Positions 25,234 to 33,902 of a DNA stretch of 64,000 nt are shown here, piece after piece. A model generated the notes under the pieces. The model was not told the origin of the DNA, searched no databases, and saw only the letters and a list, made by a program, of their open reading frames with translations. The first letter of the stretch is position 1. Every line of letters starts with the position of its first letter. The DNA comes from Brevibacillus massiliensis (GTDB lineage: Bacteria > Bacillota > Bacilli > Brevibacillales > Brevibacillaceae): NCBI RefSeq assembly GCF_000311785.1, contig NZ_HE978541.1, forward strand, positions 202,244 through 266,243. The letters are read 5' to 3'. The position numbers were made by a program, and so were the translations under genes.

Positions 25234-25448
25234 GTTCGGTGCGGTCATCTTGGCTGCAGGAATGTCCCGGCGAATGGGGGAACCAAAATTATTCCTGGAT
25301 TTGAAGGGGGCGATTCATTATTGAGCGCCACGCAGAGAAATGAAAACGAATTCCGGTTGAAAATCCCTTGTGGGGGATAGACATCGACACTCCAGAGGAT
25401 CTGAAGAAATATTTAAATTATTTTTGCTTTGTGATATATTTAATTTGA
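25226..25448 (+). pseudogene. mocA: Relic of molybdenum cofactor cytidylyltransferase (mocA)
   Basis: An ATG overlapping the xdhC stop (ATGCGTAA) starts KFGAVILAAGMSRRMGEPKL, the nucleotidyltransferase signature of MocA/MobA (LAAGxSxRMGxxK), but stops at 25322. From 25362 another frame gives NPLWGIDIDTPEDLKKYL, the usual MocA C terminus. About 130-140 residues between them are gone. MocA makes the cytosine-dinucleotide form of the cofactor that CO dehydrogenase needs, so its loss from this cluster matters. Both ends are recognisable; the assignment is inference from short conserved segments. Confidence 0.7.
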
Positions 25449-25514
25449 TGATTCATAACTATCAAAATTATTAGAATACGAGATGGTTAAAACAGGGAGG
25501 GGGATTTCAATTTT

Positions 25515-26381
25515 ATGATTCCGAATGCATTTGATTACTACTCACCGACGACAGTGGAAGAAACGATTGGATTGCTGCAAAAATACGGTTACGAAGCGAA
25601 GATTTTGGCGGGCGGCCAGAGTTTGCTTCCCATGATGAAGTTGCGCGTTGCGATGCCGTCAGTTTTGGTTGATATCAATCATATTGACGATTTGCATGGC
25701 TGGCGTGAAGAGAATGGCTATTTGCGAATAGGGGCGTTGACAAGACATGTCGATCTCGAAAATGAACAACATTTGAAGGAGAGCTACCCGCTTTTATCGA
25801 AAACGGCGGAATGGATTGCGGACGTACCTGTTCGAAATCGGGGTACCATTTGCGGCTCTCTCGTCCATGCAGATCCGAGTTCTGACTGGGGAGCGGCAAT
25901 GATTGCCCTGCATGCGGATGTTGAGGTAATCGGTCCATCAGGTATACGGCGTGTTTTTATCGATGATTTTTTTGTCGATACATTCACCGCGTCGCTTGAG
26001 ATGGATGAGATTGCATCGGCCGTTTTGATCCCCTCCCCGATTGGCCGTGTTGGAGCGCGCTACATGAAATTAGAACGTAAAGCAGGAGATTTTGCGATTG
26101 TTGGAGTCGCGTTACATGTTATCAAAGCAAATGATGGAACCGTTCTTGATAGTGGCATTGGTTTGTGCGCATGTGGGGATGTTCCTGTTCGGGCGAAAAA
26201 GGCTGAGGAATGGCTAATTGGACGCCCCTTAGATAAGGAAACGATTAAACAGGCTTCGCTTCTGGCCCAAGAAGACGCGAATCCGGCTACGGATTTGCGC
26301 GGCAGTGCAGAGTACAAGCGAGATTTGGTCAGGGTCTTTGTAAAGCGAGGGCTTGAAGAAATTGCTGATGAACTCCGCTAG
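25515..26381 (+). CDS. coxM: Aerobic CO dehydrogenase, FAD subunit
   Basis: 288-aa medium subunit that passes electrons from the 2Fe-2S subunit to FAD and onward. It has AGGQS at 32-36 (the FAD-pyrophosphate motif at the same numbering as in Oligotropha CoxM) and the second FAD motif TICGSLVHADPSSD at about 113-126. The CO-dehydrogenase flavoprotein C-terminal domain follows (about 175-285). The ATG follows GGGAGGGGG. It starts the structural trio M-S-L. The family is shared by other xanthine-oxidase-type enzymes; the CoxL active site settles the assignment. Confidence 0.9.
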   Translation: MIPNAFDYYSPTTVEETIGLLQKYGYEAKILAGGQSLLPMMKLRVAMPSVLVDINHIDDLHGWREENGYLRIGALTRHVDLENEQHLKESYPLLSKTAEWIADVPVRNRGTICGSLVHADPSSDWGAAMIALHADVEVIGPSGIRRVFIDDFFVDTFTASLEMDEIASAVLIPSPIGRVGARYMKLERKAGDFAIVGVALHVIKANDGTVLDSGIGLCACGDVPVRAKKAEEWLIGRPLDKETIKQASLLAQEDANPATDLRGSAEYKRDLVRVFVKRGLEEIADELR

Positions 26382-26429
26382 CATGGTTGTTTGTTACCGA
26401 TACATGAAACAGGGAGGGACAATGATTTT

Positions 26430-26942
26430 ATGCAGATAAGTGTAACTGTAAACGGACGTGTTTATGAATCGGATGTCGAGCCCCGCACGTTGCTTATCTA
26501 TTACATCAGGGAACACCTGAGACTGACGGGTGCGCATGTCGGATGTGATACGACAAGTTGCGGAGCGTGCACTGTATTACTAAACGGAAAGGCTGTCAAA
26601 TCTTGTACCGTGTTGGCAGTACAAGCTAACGGACAAGAAATCATGACTGTAGAAGGACTCGAACGTGATGGTGAACTGCATCCTTTGCAAAAAGCATTTT
26701 GGGAAGAGCATGGTCTCCAATGCGGATATTGCACACCGGGAATGATCATGACAGCATGTGAACTGTTAGAACGAAATCCTTTTCCTACAGAGGAGGAAGT
26801 TCGCAAAGGTATCTCTGGAAATGTATGTCGATGCACAGGTTATGTGAACATCATAAAAGCAATCCAGTCAGCAGGACATATGATCGCACAGCAAGATAAG
26901 GAACCTAAGAATCAATCGGAGGTGGTTCCCAGTGGCAATTAA
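26430..26942 (+). CDS. coxS: Aerobic CO dehydrogenase, 2Fe-2S subunit
   Basis: 170-aa small subunit with two 2Fe-2S clusters. The plant-type cluster has Cys39, Cys44, Cys47 and Cys59; the second has Cys98, Cys101, Cys133 and Cys135 (CGYCTPGM and CRCTGY). ATG at 26430 is preferred to an in-frame ATG at 26391 because it gives the usual MQISVTVNG start and AGGGAGGG lies 11 nt upstream. The 3' end overlaps coxL by 11 bp, so expression is coupled. All cluster ligands are present. Confidence 0.93.
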   Translation: MQISVTVNGRVYESDVEPRTLLIYYIREHLRLTGAHVGCDTTSCGACTVLLNGKAVKSCTVLAVQANGQEIMTVEGLERDGELHPLQKAFWEEHGLQCGYCTPGMIMTACELLERNPFPTEEEVRKGISGNVCRCTGYVNIIKAIQSAGHMIAQQDKEPKNQSEVVPSGN

Positions 26943-29283
26943 TCAAACTGAACTTCGGCCGATGGGGAAATCGATTCATCGGAAAGAAGACCCCCGGTTT
27001 ATTAGAGGTCAAGGTAAATATCTAGACGACATTGTATTGCCAAACATGTTGTATATGAGTATCGTACGCAGTCCCTATGCTCATGCAAAGATTAAAAGCA
27101 TAAATACCGAAGCCGCTAAACAGGTTCCCGGAGTGAAATTAATCATCACCGGTGAAGATTTGGCAAAGATGAATCTTGCTTGGATGCCAACTATGAACGG
27201 GGATGTACAAATGGTACTGGCTACCAATAAGGTGCTTTTCCAGTATCAAGAAGTGGTGGCAGTAGTCGCTGAGACCCGTGGCGCAGCGGTGGATGCAGCT
27301 CAATTGGTTGAGGTTGAATATGAGGCGCTGCCTGTCATAGTTGACCCGTTCCGCGCGTTACAGCCGGATGCTCCTGTATTGCGGGATGATCGTGAAAAGA
27401 AAAGCAATCATATCTGGCACTGGGAAGCGGGAGATCAAGAAAGCACAGAAGAAATTTTCAAAAATGCTCCTGTGGTAGTCAGTCAAGACGTGCGTTTTCA
27501 ACGAGTTCACCCGTCTCCGTTGGAACCATGTGGATGTATCGCTGATTACAAAAAGGGAACAGGCAGATTGACATGGTATGTCACTTCACAGGCACCACAT
27601 GCGCATCGAACAATATTGGCTATGATAAGTGGTCTGCCTGAACATAAGATTCAAGTCATTTCTCCAGACGTTGGAGGAGGTTTCGGAAACAAAGTTCCTG
27701 TCTATCCGGGATATGTATGTGCCCTCGTTGCTTCCATACAATTGGGAATTCCGGTCAAATGGGTTGAAACCCGCACGGAAAACATTGCAAGCACTGGTTT
27801 CGCACGTGATTATCATATGACGTCTGAGATCGCTGCTGATGAAAACGGAAAGGTATTAGCATTACGAGTGAAAACGATTGCAGACCACGGCGCGTTTGAC
27901 GCTGCGGCGGATCCTACCAAGTTTCCTGCCGGATTGTTCAGCATCGTAACCGGTTCCTATGATTTTAAGCAAGCGTTTGTTGAGGTGGACGGCGTTTATA
28001 CCAATAAGGCACCGGGTGGAGTCGCCTATCGTTGTTCGTTTCGTGTCACGGAAGCAGCTTATTTAATCGAACGAACGATGGATATATTAGCACGAAAATT
28101 AGGCATGGATCCTGCCGAACTGAGATTGCTCAATTTTATCAGGAAAGATCAGTTTCCCTATCAGTCTCCGACAGGATGGACATATGACAGCGGAGATTAT
28201 GAGAAGACATTTAGGCTGGCCCTGGAAAAAATCGGTTATCACGAATTGCGAAAAGAACAGGCGGAGAAACGCGCCCGCGGCGAATTAATGGGAATCGGTA
28301 TCTCTACATTCACGGAAATTGTTGGTGCTGGTCCTTCCCATTCATTCGATATCATGGGGATCAAAATGTTTGACAGTGCTGAAATTCGTGTGCATCCGAC
28401 CGGAAAAGTGATTGCCCGATTGGGAGTGCGACATCAGGGACAAGGCCATGAAACGACTTTCGCGCAAATCATCGGAGAAGAACTGGGATTAACCGCAGAT
28501 GACGTGTTGATTGAAGAAGGTGATACAGATACTGCTCCCTACGGCTTGGGGACATATGCAAGCCGCAGTACACCAACAGCAGGAGGAGCTGCAGCACTAT
28601 GTGCGCGGCGCATCCGGGACAAGGCAAGGAAAATTGCTGCTCACCTGCTGGAAGTGGGTGACGAGGATATTTCGTGGAATGGAGAGTCATTCGAAGTTAA
28701 GGGGACCCCGTCCCGAAAGGTTACGATGGGCGAAGTCGCGTTGGCTGCCTATACGAATGTGCCGGAAGGCATGGAGCCTGGTCTGGAAGCTACTTATTAT
28801 TACGATCCCCCCAATCTGACATTCCCACATGGGGCCTACATTGCGGTTGTGGATATTGATAAAGGTACCGGAGTTGTTAAAGTACGCCGTTTCCTGGCAG
28901 TCGATGACTGTGGAAACGTGATTAACCCTATGATCGTGGAAGGACAGATTCATGGTGGTTTGACGGAAGGTTTTGCAATTGCGTTTATGCAAGACATTCC
29001 TTTTGACGAGGACGGAAACTGCTTGGCTCCTAACTGGATGGATTATCTTGTTCCGACTTCCCTTGATACGCCGAATTGGGAAACAGACCGAACGATTACC
29101 CCATCGCCACATCATCCAATCGGTGCAAAAGGAGTGGGAGAATCACCCAATGTCGGTTCCCCGGCAGCCTTCGTCAATGCTGTTGTGGATGCTCTTGAAC
29201 CGTTTGGTGTCGAACATATCGACATGCCGATTTTTCCTTGGAAAGTTTGGGAGATTTTGCGTCAGAACGGGGTAGCTGAATAA
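26932..29283 (+). CDS. coxL: Aerobic CO dehydrogenase, molybdenum-copper subunit (form I)
   Basis: 783-aa catalytic subunit that oxidises CO with water to CO2. The active-site loop reads AYRCSFR (28024-28044) with Cys368 as the copper ligand. This is the mark of true form I CO dehydrogenase, as opposed to AYRGAGR of form II. Cofactor contacts [15 protein letters not shown] (about 246-260) and the C-terminal [15 protein letters not shown] with the catalytic Glu are intact. GTG is the start, with CGGAGG upstream and an 11-bp overlap with coxS. Order coxM-S-L and the length match the family. Codon use is more AT-rich than in polA or dnaB. Confidence 0.94.
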   Translation: MAINQTELRPMGKSIHRKEDPRFIRGQGKYLDDIVLPNMLYMSIVRSPYAHAKIKSINTEAAKQVPGVKLIITGEDLAKMNLAWMPTMNGDVQMVLATNKVLFQYQEVVAVVAETRGAAVDAAQLVEVEYEALPVIVDPFRALQPDAPVLRDDREKKSNHIWHWEAGDQESTEEIFKNAPVVVSQDVRFQRVHPSPLEPCGCIADYKKGTGRLTWYVTSQAPHAHRTILAMISGLPEHKIQVISPDVGGGFGNKVPVYPGYVCALVASIQLGIPVKWVETRTENIASTGFARDYHMTSEIAADENGKVLALRVKTIADHGAFDAAADPTKFPAGLFSIVTGSYDFKQAFVEVDGVYTNKAPGGVAYRCSFRVTEAAYLIERTMDILARKLGMDPAELRLLNFIRKDQFPYQSPTGWTYDSGDYEKTFRLALEKIGYHELRKEQAEKRARGELMGIGISTFTEIVGAGPSHSFDIMGIKMFDSAEIRVHPTGKVIARLGVRHQGQGHETTFAQIIGEELGLTADDVLIEEGDTDTAPYGLGTYASRSTPTAGGAAALCARRIRDKARKIAAHLLEVGDEDISWNGESFEVKGTPSRKVTMGEVALAAYTNVPEGMEPGLEATYYYDPPNLTFPHGAYIAVVDIDKGTGVVKVRRFLAVDDCGNVINPMIVEGQIHGGLTEGFAIAFMQDIPFDEDGNCLAPNWMDYLVPTSLDTPNWETDRTITPSPHHPIGAKGVGESPNVGSPAAFVNAVVDALEPFGVEHIDMPIFPWKVWEILRQNGVAE

Positions 29284-29310
29284 TTTAAAAGTAAGGAAGT
29301 TCTGTGTATG

Positions 29311-29347
29311 AGAGGAGGATGGTCTGACGGGGGACTCCCCGTCAGAC
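29311..29347 (+). promoter_or_regulatory. Ribosome site separated from its start by a perfect hairpin
   Basis: AGAGGAGG at 29311-29318 is the only good ribosome site before the xdhC-YHS gene, but it lies 36 nt from the ATG. Between them an 11-bp perfect stem (29322-29332 with 29337-29347, GACT loop) is formed. If folded, it leaves 10 nt between ribosome site and ATG 29355, normal spacing. The ATG at 29319 leads to an immediate stop. A bridging role is inference. Confidence 0.55.
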
Positions 29348-29354
29348 ACTCTAT

Positions 29355-30326
29355 ATGGTTAATATCTGGAAAGAAGCAGCTCGATTAGAAGAAACACGGG
29401 AACCGTTTGCTGTTGTTACCGTTATTCGAAGCGTAAAACCCACTTCAGCTGTTGTCGGTGCAAAAGCGTTGATTAAATCATCGGGAGAGATGATAGGTTT
29501 TGTTGGCGGTCAATGTACACAATCCCTCGTAATTTCACAAGCATTGAAATGTATCGAAAAAGGGATCAGTCAGATTGTGCTGATCACGTCTGATACACCG
29601 CAGACCCGTACGGACGATATAATCGTTTTGCCGATGACCTGCCACTCGGAGGGGACAGTTGAATTGTTTATTGAGCCAAAGATTCCGGCGCCCGTTTTAC
29701 TGATTATCGGTCATTCTCCAATTGCTGACTATTTGAAAAAAACAGCGGCTTACCTGGATTTTCAAATTAGAACCGTGGGATTGGAAAATGTACATTCTGA
29801 AGGCACATCCAGCCTTTCCGGATTCACGGAAACCATTCAAGCGAATCTGTCACCGGGAGCATTTGTAGTTGTCGCATCAATGGGTCTTTATGATGTTGAA
29901 AGCATTCGGGCGTTACAAGGCTTTGCGCTTTCTTATGTGGGTTTGGTTACAAGTCCCAAAAGACGAGAAGCAGTATTGAACGATTTGAAGAACCAGGGAG
30001 TTTCGGAAGAGTTTTGTTCCTTTATTTCTGCTCCGGTAGGATTAGATTTGGGTGCTGTTGACCCTGCCGAAATTGCGATTACGATATTGGCGGAAATAAT
30101 CGAATACAGAAGGAAGAGACGTACTTTTGCTCCCTTTACGTCACATGTAATAGAGAACAAGACGCGGCGGGAAGTGATCGATCCGATTTGTCATATGGTG
30201 GTGGATTTGAATACGACTCTCCATAAAGCGGAATACCAAGGCAAGGAATATGGTTTTTGTTGTCCGCGTTGTCGCCAGGAATTTTTGAATAAACCAGAAA
30301 AATATGCATACACGGTAGAAGTGTAA
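29355..30326 (+). CDS. XdhC/CoxF-type maturation protein fused to a YHS domain
   Basis: 323-aa protein. The N-terminal XdhC-like part has GFVGGQCTQSLV in place of the usual GGCVE; the XdhC_C Rossmann domain (about 110-245) includes APVGLDLGAVDPAEIA. From about 275 a YHS domain follows: DPICHMVV, then YGFCCPRCRQEF and PEKY, with Cys residues placed as in metal-binding YHS proteins. It probably helps insert the Mo or Cu centre of CoxL; the YHS part suggests copper handling, which is inference. The start has no adjacent ribosome site (see the hairpin at 29311). It corresponds in position to coxF. Confidence 0.8.
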   Translation: MVNIWKEAARLEETREPFAVVTVIRSVKPTSAVVGAKALIKSSGEMIGFVGGQCTQSLVISQALKCIEKGISQIVLITSDTPQTRTDDIIVLPMTCHSEGTVELFIEPKIPAPVLLIIGHSPIADYLKKTAAYLDFQIRTVGLENVHSEGTSSLSGFTETIQANLSPGAFVVVASMGLYDVESIRALQGFALSYVGLVTSPKRREAVLNDLKNQGVSEEFCSFISAPVGLDLGAVDPAEIAITILAEIIEYRRKRRTFAPFTSHVIENKTRREVIDPICHMVVDLNTTLHKAEYQGKEYGFCCPRCRQEFLNKPEKYAYTVEV

Positions 30327-30446
30327 CATTGCTTCGGTTGGAATACGTCAAACATTTTCAAAACAAAAATCCAAAAGAGCAACTTCACCCTGGAATTGTC
30401 TGAACCAAATTGGTAGCTGCTCTTATTATACAAGGAGGAATTATCA

Positions 30447-30932
30447 TTGAAGAATTACAGTGGTGATTTTACAATTCCGGTGTCCCGCGAAATGGTATGG
30501 AATTTTATTATGGATCCGCACAAGGTGGGGCCATGTTTGCCAGATTTGTTAAAGATGGACGTATCTGACAACTTCAATTTTCGCGCAAAAGTGCGTGTTG
30601 GTCTAGGTCCAGTTCGTGGGTCATTTGATTTGGACACCGTTTTAACGGTAGAGGAACCGGAAAAGTCGGCTTCCATGTCGGTTAAGGGTGGAGGCATGGG
30701 AAGCGGGATCAATATGAGCGCAAAATTATTTTTGGAAGATCTGGAAGATCAGCAGGGTACTTTATTGAAATGGACTTGTGATGTTGTGGTCAGCGGTCCG
30801 ATCGCCACTATTGGAGGACGTTTGATTGACGGGCAAGCTCGCAAGATTACGCAACAGGTGTTTGAGAACATTCAAAATGCGTTGGTCTCCTTGAAAAGCG
30901 AAGTTGCGGTAACAAAAGAGGAAACAGAATGA
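30447..30932 (+). CDS. coxG: CoxG family (SRPBCC fold) protein
   Basis: 161-aa protein of the CO dehydrogenase subunit G family, a START/SRPBCC lipid- or quinone-binding fold. It starts LKNYSGDFTIPVSREMVWNF and shows CLPDLLKMDV and the long C-terminal helix. CoxG members have been linked to membrane recruitment of CO dehydrogenase and electron transfer to menaquinone. TTG is the start, with AAGGAGG at 30432-30438. The 120-nt gap before it contains a weak hairpin (30375-30381 with 30418-30424). It overlaps coxD by 4 nt. Confidence 0.85.
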   Translation: MKNYSGDFTIPVSREMVWNFIMDPHKVGPCLPDLLKMDVSDNFNFRAKVRVGLGPVRGSFDLDTVLTVEEPEKSASMSVKGGGMGSGINMSAKLFLEDLEDQQGTLLKWTCDVVVSGPIATIGGRLIDGQARKITQQVFENIQNALVSLKSEVAVTKEETE

Positions 30933-31795
30933 ACGAAGAAATTAAGATTTTACAAGAAGAAATGCGCCGAGCACGTTATGTAGCGGATCAGGCACTGACA
31001 ACAGTACTGTATTTGGCGGAGCGTCTAGGGCGCTCCATTCTTATGGAAGGGCCTGCCGGCGTTGGAAAAACGGAATTGGCGAAAGTGATGGCGGAAATTC
31101 GCGGAGTTGAACTCATTCGATTGCAGTGTTATGAAGGATTGGATGCTGCCCATGCTTTATATGATTGGGATTATCCAAAACAGTTGTTAACGGCACGTAC
31201 TGTCATAGAAGGACAGGATCAAGGAAAGATCTCAACAGATATCTATACGGAGGAGTATTTGATAGAGCGTCCTCTTCTTAAAACATTGCGCAGAGAACCC
31301 TCGCCCGTTTTACTGATTGATGAGGTGGATCGGGCGGACGAGGAGTTTGAAGCGTTGCTATTGGAATTTTTGGCGGAATTTCAAATTACGATTCCGGAAA
31401 TTGGTTCGTTCCGTGCTCAAAATCCACCTATGGTGATTCTGACTTCCAATCGTACCCGGGATCTTTCAGATGCTCTAAGAAGGCGTTGTCTATACTTTTG
31501 GCTTGACTATCCGAGCCTGGAACGCGAAGTAGAAATTATAAAATTGCGTGTGCCAGGATTAGCTGAAGAGTTGATCCGTCAAATTGTTCGGGCCGTGCGC
31601 CAAATGAGGCAGTGGTCTTTGTTAAAACCGCCTGGAATGGCCGAATCAATTGATTGGGCACAGGCATTAGAGGAGTTGGATACAGGTAAACTTGATGAAG
31701 AAATCATATCCCATACATTGGGGTGTGTTCTAAAGACGCAAGAAGATATGGAGTTTGTCTATCAGAAAGGTTTGACACTTCTATGGAAGTCCTAG
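30929..31795 (+). CDS. coxD: CoxD, MoxR-type AAA+ ATPase
   Basis: 288-aa AAA+ chaperone of the MoxR group. Walker A is GPAGVGKT (41-48), Walker B LLIDEVDRADEEFE (about 127-140), and the sensor region has ILTSNRTRDLSDALRRR. In Oligotropha, CoxD is needed to build the Cu-S-Mo centre of CoxL. The start overlaps coxG as ATGA. The end overlaps the coxE start by 13 nt, so the pair is translationally coupled, as expected for a MoxR ATPase and its VWA partner. Confidence 0.9.
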   Translation: MNEEIKILQEEMRRARYVADQALTTVLYLAERLGRSILMEGPAGVGKTELAKVMAEIRGVELIRLQCYEGLDAAHALYDWDYPKQLLTARTVIEGQDQGKISTDIYTEEYLIERPLLKTLRREPSPVLLIDEVDRADEEFEALLLEFLAEFQITIPEIGSFRAQNPPMVILTSNRTRDLSDALRRRCLYFWLDYPSLEREVEIIKLRVPGLAEELIRQIVRAVRQMRQWSLLKPPGMAESIDWAQALEELDTGKLDEEIISHTLGCVLKTQEDMEFVYQKGLTLLWKS

Positions 31796-32907
31796 ATGTT
31801 CTGCCAAGACAGGTTGGCCTTTTGTCTGGAAGGATCATAGAACAGGTACAAAGTTTTGCACCATTTCTAAGACAATACGGATTTCGGGTAGGAACTCCTG
31901 AAAGCCTGACGGCAATCGCCGCGTTATCGGCAATTGAGATCGAGTCGATGGAACAAGTTATGAATACAATGCGCTCCATCTATGTGAAAAATCCGGCAGA
32001 ATGGGGGATATTTCCGAGCCTGTTCAAACGTCATTTCGGGATTTTACAGCACCAATTGAAACAAACAACCGTTATGGAAGATGATACTGGACTACAACAA
32101 TTGGGGAATTTCTCGGTTGAGACCTCTTCATCACTTCAGATTGAAGGAGCCATGCTAAGAGCATACAATCCCGACCATGGTCAGCGTTACGCCCTTCAAC
32201 TAATAAAAGAGGGTCAGTTAAGTCAAATCTTGTTTTGGACAAAGAAAGCTGCCCTTCAATTTGAAAGCCCGCGTAGCCGACGTTTACAAGCGGGCCGACG
32301 GGTTCAGATCGATTTTCGGCGAACATTGCGCAAAGCCATGAAAAATGGGGGAGATCCTTTTGTTATTTATCATCGCAAATATCGAAGGGCTCGCCCGAGA
32401 ATTGTTATTGTGACAGATATTTCAGGGTCGATGAAAGAATATGCCAATTTTTTTACCACTATTGCCTGGGCATTTATGCACTCCAAGGCACGTGTGGAAT
32501 CATTTGTGTTTAGTACAGATATAAAGCGTATCACACCGCTCTTATCACGTAAAATCGTCCAAGGCATTCCCTTTGAACAATTGATTGAGCTAAAAGGAGG
32601 TACACGTATTGGATTTTGTCTGTCACGTCTTGCCAATCGATATGGAAGTTTGTTACGGAGAAAGACATGCCTCATGATTGTTTCGGATGGATATGATACG
32701 GGAAATCCACAAATTTTAAAACGAGCGATGGAATCGCTTTCCGGGCAGGTAGGCAATATTGTATGGGTCAATCCGTTACTTGGGGAAGAAGGATATGAAC
32801 CTGTGGCAACAGGAATGAGCACAGCTCTTCCTTATGTTGATCGATTTGTCGATGTCCATGATCTGGAATCATGGATTGAGGCTGTTAGGCTGAATCTTTT
32901 TTCATAA
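31783..32907 (+). CDS. coxE: CoxE, VWA-domain maturation partner
   Basis: 374-aa protein of the CoxE family. The C-terminal half is a VWA domain with the metal site DISGSMKEYANF (Asp212) and a later GGTRIGFCLSRL stretch. It is the partner of CoxD in maturing the CoxL copper site. ATG at 31783 is chosen over an in-frame ATG at 31723 because it follows an AAGG site inside coxD and gives a normal CoxE N terminus. The MIDAS residues DxSxS are complete. ctaG follows after 16 nt. Confidence 0.88.
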   Translation: MEVLDVLPRQVGLLSGRIIEQVQSFAPFLRQYGFRVGTPESLTAIAALSAIEIESMEQVMNTMRSIYVKNPAEWGIFPSLFKRHFGILQHQLKQTTVMEDDTGLQQLGNFSVETSSSLQIEGAMLRAYNPDHGQRYALQLIKEGQLSQILFWTKKAALQFESPRSRRLQAGRRVQIDFRRTLRKAMKNGGDPFVIYHRKYRRARPRIVIVTDISGSMKEYANFFTTIAWAFMHSKARVESFVFSTDIKRITPLLSRKIVQGIPFEQLIELKGGTRIGFCLSRLANRYGSLLRRKTCLMIVSDGYDTGNPQILKRAMESLSGQVGNIVWVNPLLGEEGYEPVATGMSTALPYVDRFVDVHDLESWIEAVRLNLFS

Positions 32908-32923
32908 ATCGGAGGGATGAGTC

Positions 32924-33784
32924 ATGTCGTTCTTCCCATTCATCCTACAATCCGACTCGGCATGGAACGTGGATTTGATATTTCTAATTTCATTCCTGTT
33001 CATAGGATATGTGTTGCTAACAGGAGATTGGCTTGGACGCTTAGTTCCTGGGGAAACCAAAGTCTCCTCGAAGCAAAAGGCATGCTTTGCGATCGGTTTG
33101 CTGCTGTTCTTGATTTGTTGGGCAAGTCCGCTGTATCTGTTAAGCCATGTGATCTTCAGCATACACATGCTGCAGATGAGTATCCTTTACTTTTTTGCCA
33201 CTCCGCTGCTGATTTTGGGGATTCCCGCAGGAATTCTGCAGCCTTTTCGAAAGTTCATTTTTTTTCAAAAAGTTTGGCGGTTTTTGACGCGCTCCGTAAT
33301 AGCCCTCATAATGTTCAATGGGCTTTTTATTCTTTACCACATACCAGTGGTGATGGATGAAATCATGACGAACCGGATGTTACATACTGGATTTTATGGC
33401 CTACTCTTGGTCTCATCTGTCTGGTTATGGTGGCCCGTTGTCAATCCGATCATGAAAAACCGATTGCAGGACAAACAAAGGAAAAAATTCGCTCGGGCAA
33501 ACACTTTGGTGCTCATGCCGGCGTGTTTGCTTCTTCTATCTTCTTTTGTAAAATATGATGTATTTGTTCATGTGCAAACGCAAATGAACATGTTTGGACT
33601 ATGCTATCCGCACCCGATCGATCTCGAGGATTTGTTGCAAGTTCATTATTTAACACCCGTTTATGATCAGAAATTGGGTGGTCTGATCATGATGGTTCTT
33701 CATAAGTTGTCCTTTATGGTAGTGGAAAGAACAAGCTCTTATCAAATACGACAGGGGAAACGGTTGGAGGTCATTGTTGATTGA
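32924..33784 (+). CDS. ctaG: CtaG-family cytochrome oxidase assembly protein
   Basis: 286-aa polytopic membrane protein with about seven TM helices, of the caa3-oxidase CtaG family. HMLQMSILYFFATPLLILG, YHIPVVMDE and the HTGFYGLLLVSS/WWPVV region are typical. CtaG acts in copper delivery or assembly of cytochrome c oxidase. The ATG follows GGAGGGATGAG directly after coxE, and a terminator follows, so it is probably the last gene of the cox transcript. A dedicated copper or oxidase link for CO respiration is inference. Confidence 0.85.
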   Translation: MSFFPFILQSDSAWNVDLIFLISFLFIGYVLLTGDWLGRLVPGETKVSSKQKACFAIGLLLFLICWASPLYLLSHVIFSIHMLQMSILYFFATPLLILGIPAGILQPFRKFIFFQKVWRFLTRSVIALIMFNGLFILYHIPVVMDEIMTNRMLHTGFYGLLLVSSVWLWWPVVNPIMKNRLQDKQRKKFARANTLVLMPACLLLLSSFVKYDVFVHVQTQMNMFGLCYPHPIDLEDLLQVHYLTPVYDQKLGGLIMMVLHKLSFMVVERTSSYQIRQGKRLEVIVD

Positions 33785-33818
33785 AGTCATGTTTCGGGAA
33801 TAGAGAAAATCAAAAACT

Positions 33819-33841
33819 GCTCTTCAAGAAGAGCCTTTTTT
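33819..33841 (+). terminator. Terminator after ctaG
   Basis: GCTCTT with AAGAGC around a CAAG loop, then CTTTTTT. It marks the end of the cox cluster. Confidence 0.85.
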
Positions 33842-33902
33842 AAAAATATTTGGTAAGATAGGGGGGATAAGGAAAGAAACCCACTTGTGAAGGAGGAAGA
33901 TC

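Noticed and set aside
24184..33784. Cluster read as xanthine dehydrogenase because of the XdhC genes and the shared subunit folds.
   Set aside because: CoxL has AYRCSFR and the coxD, coxE and coxG genes are present, which are marks of CO dehydrogenase.
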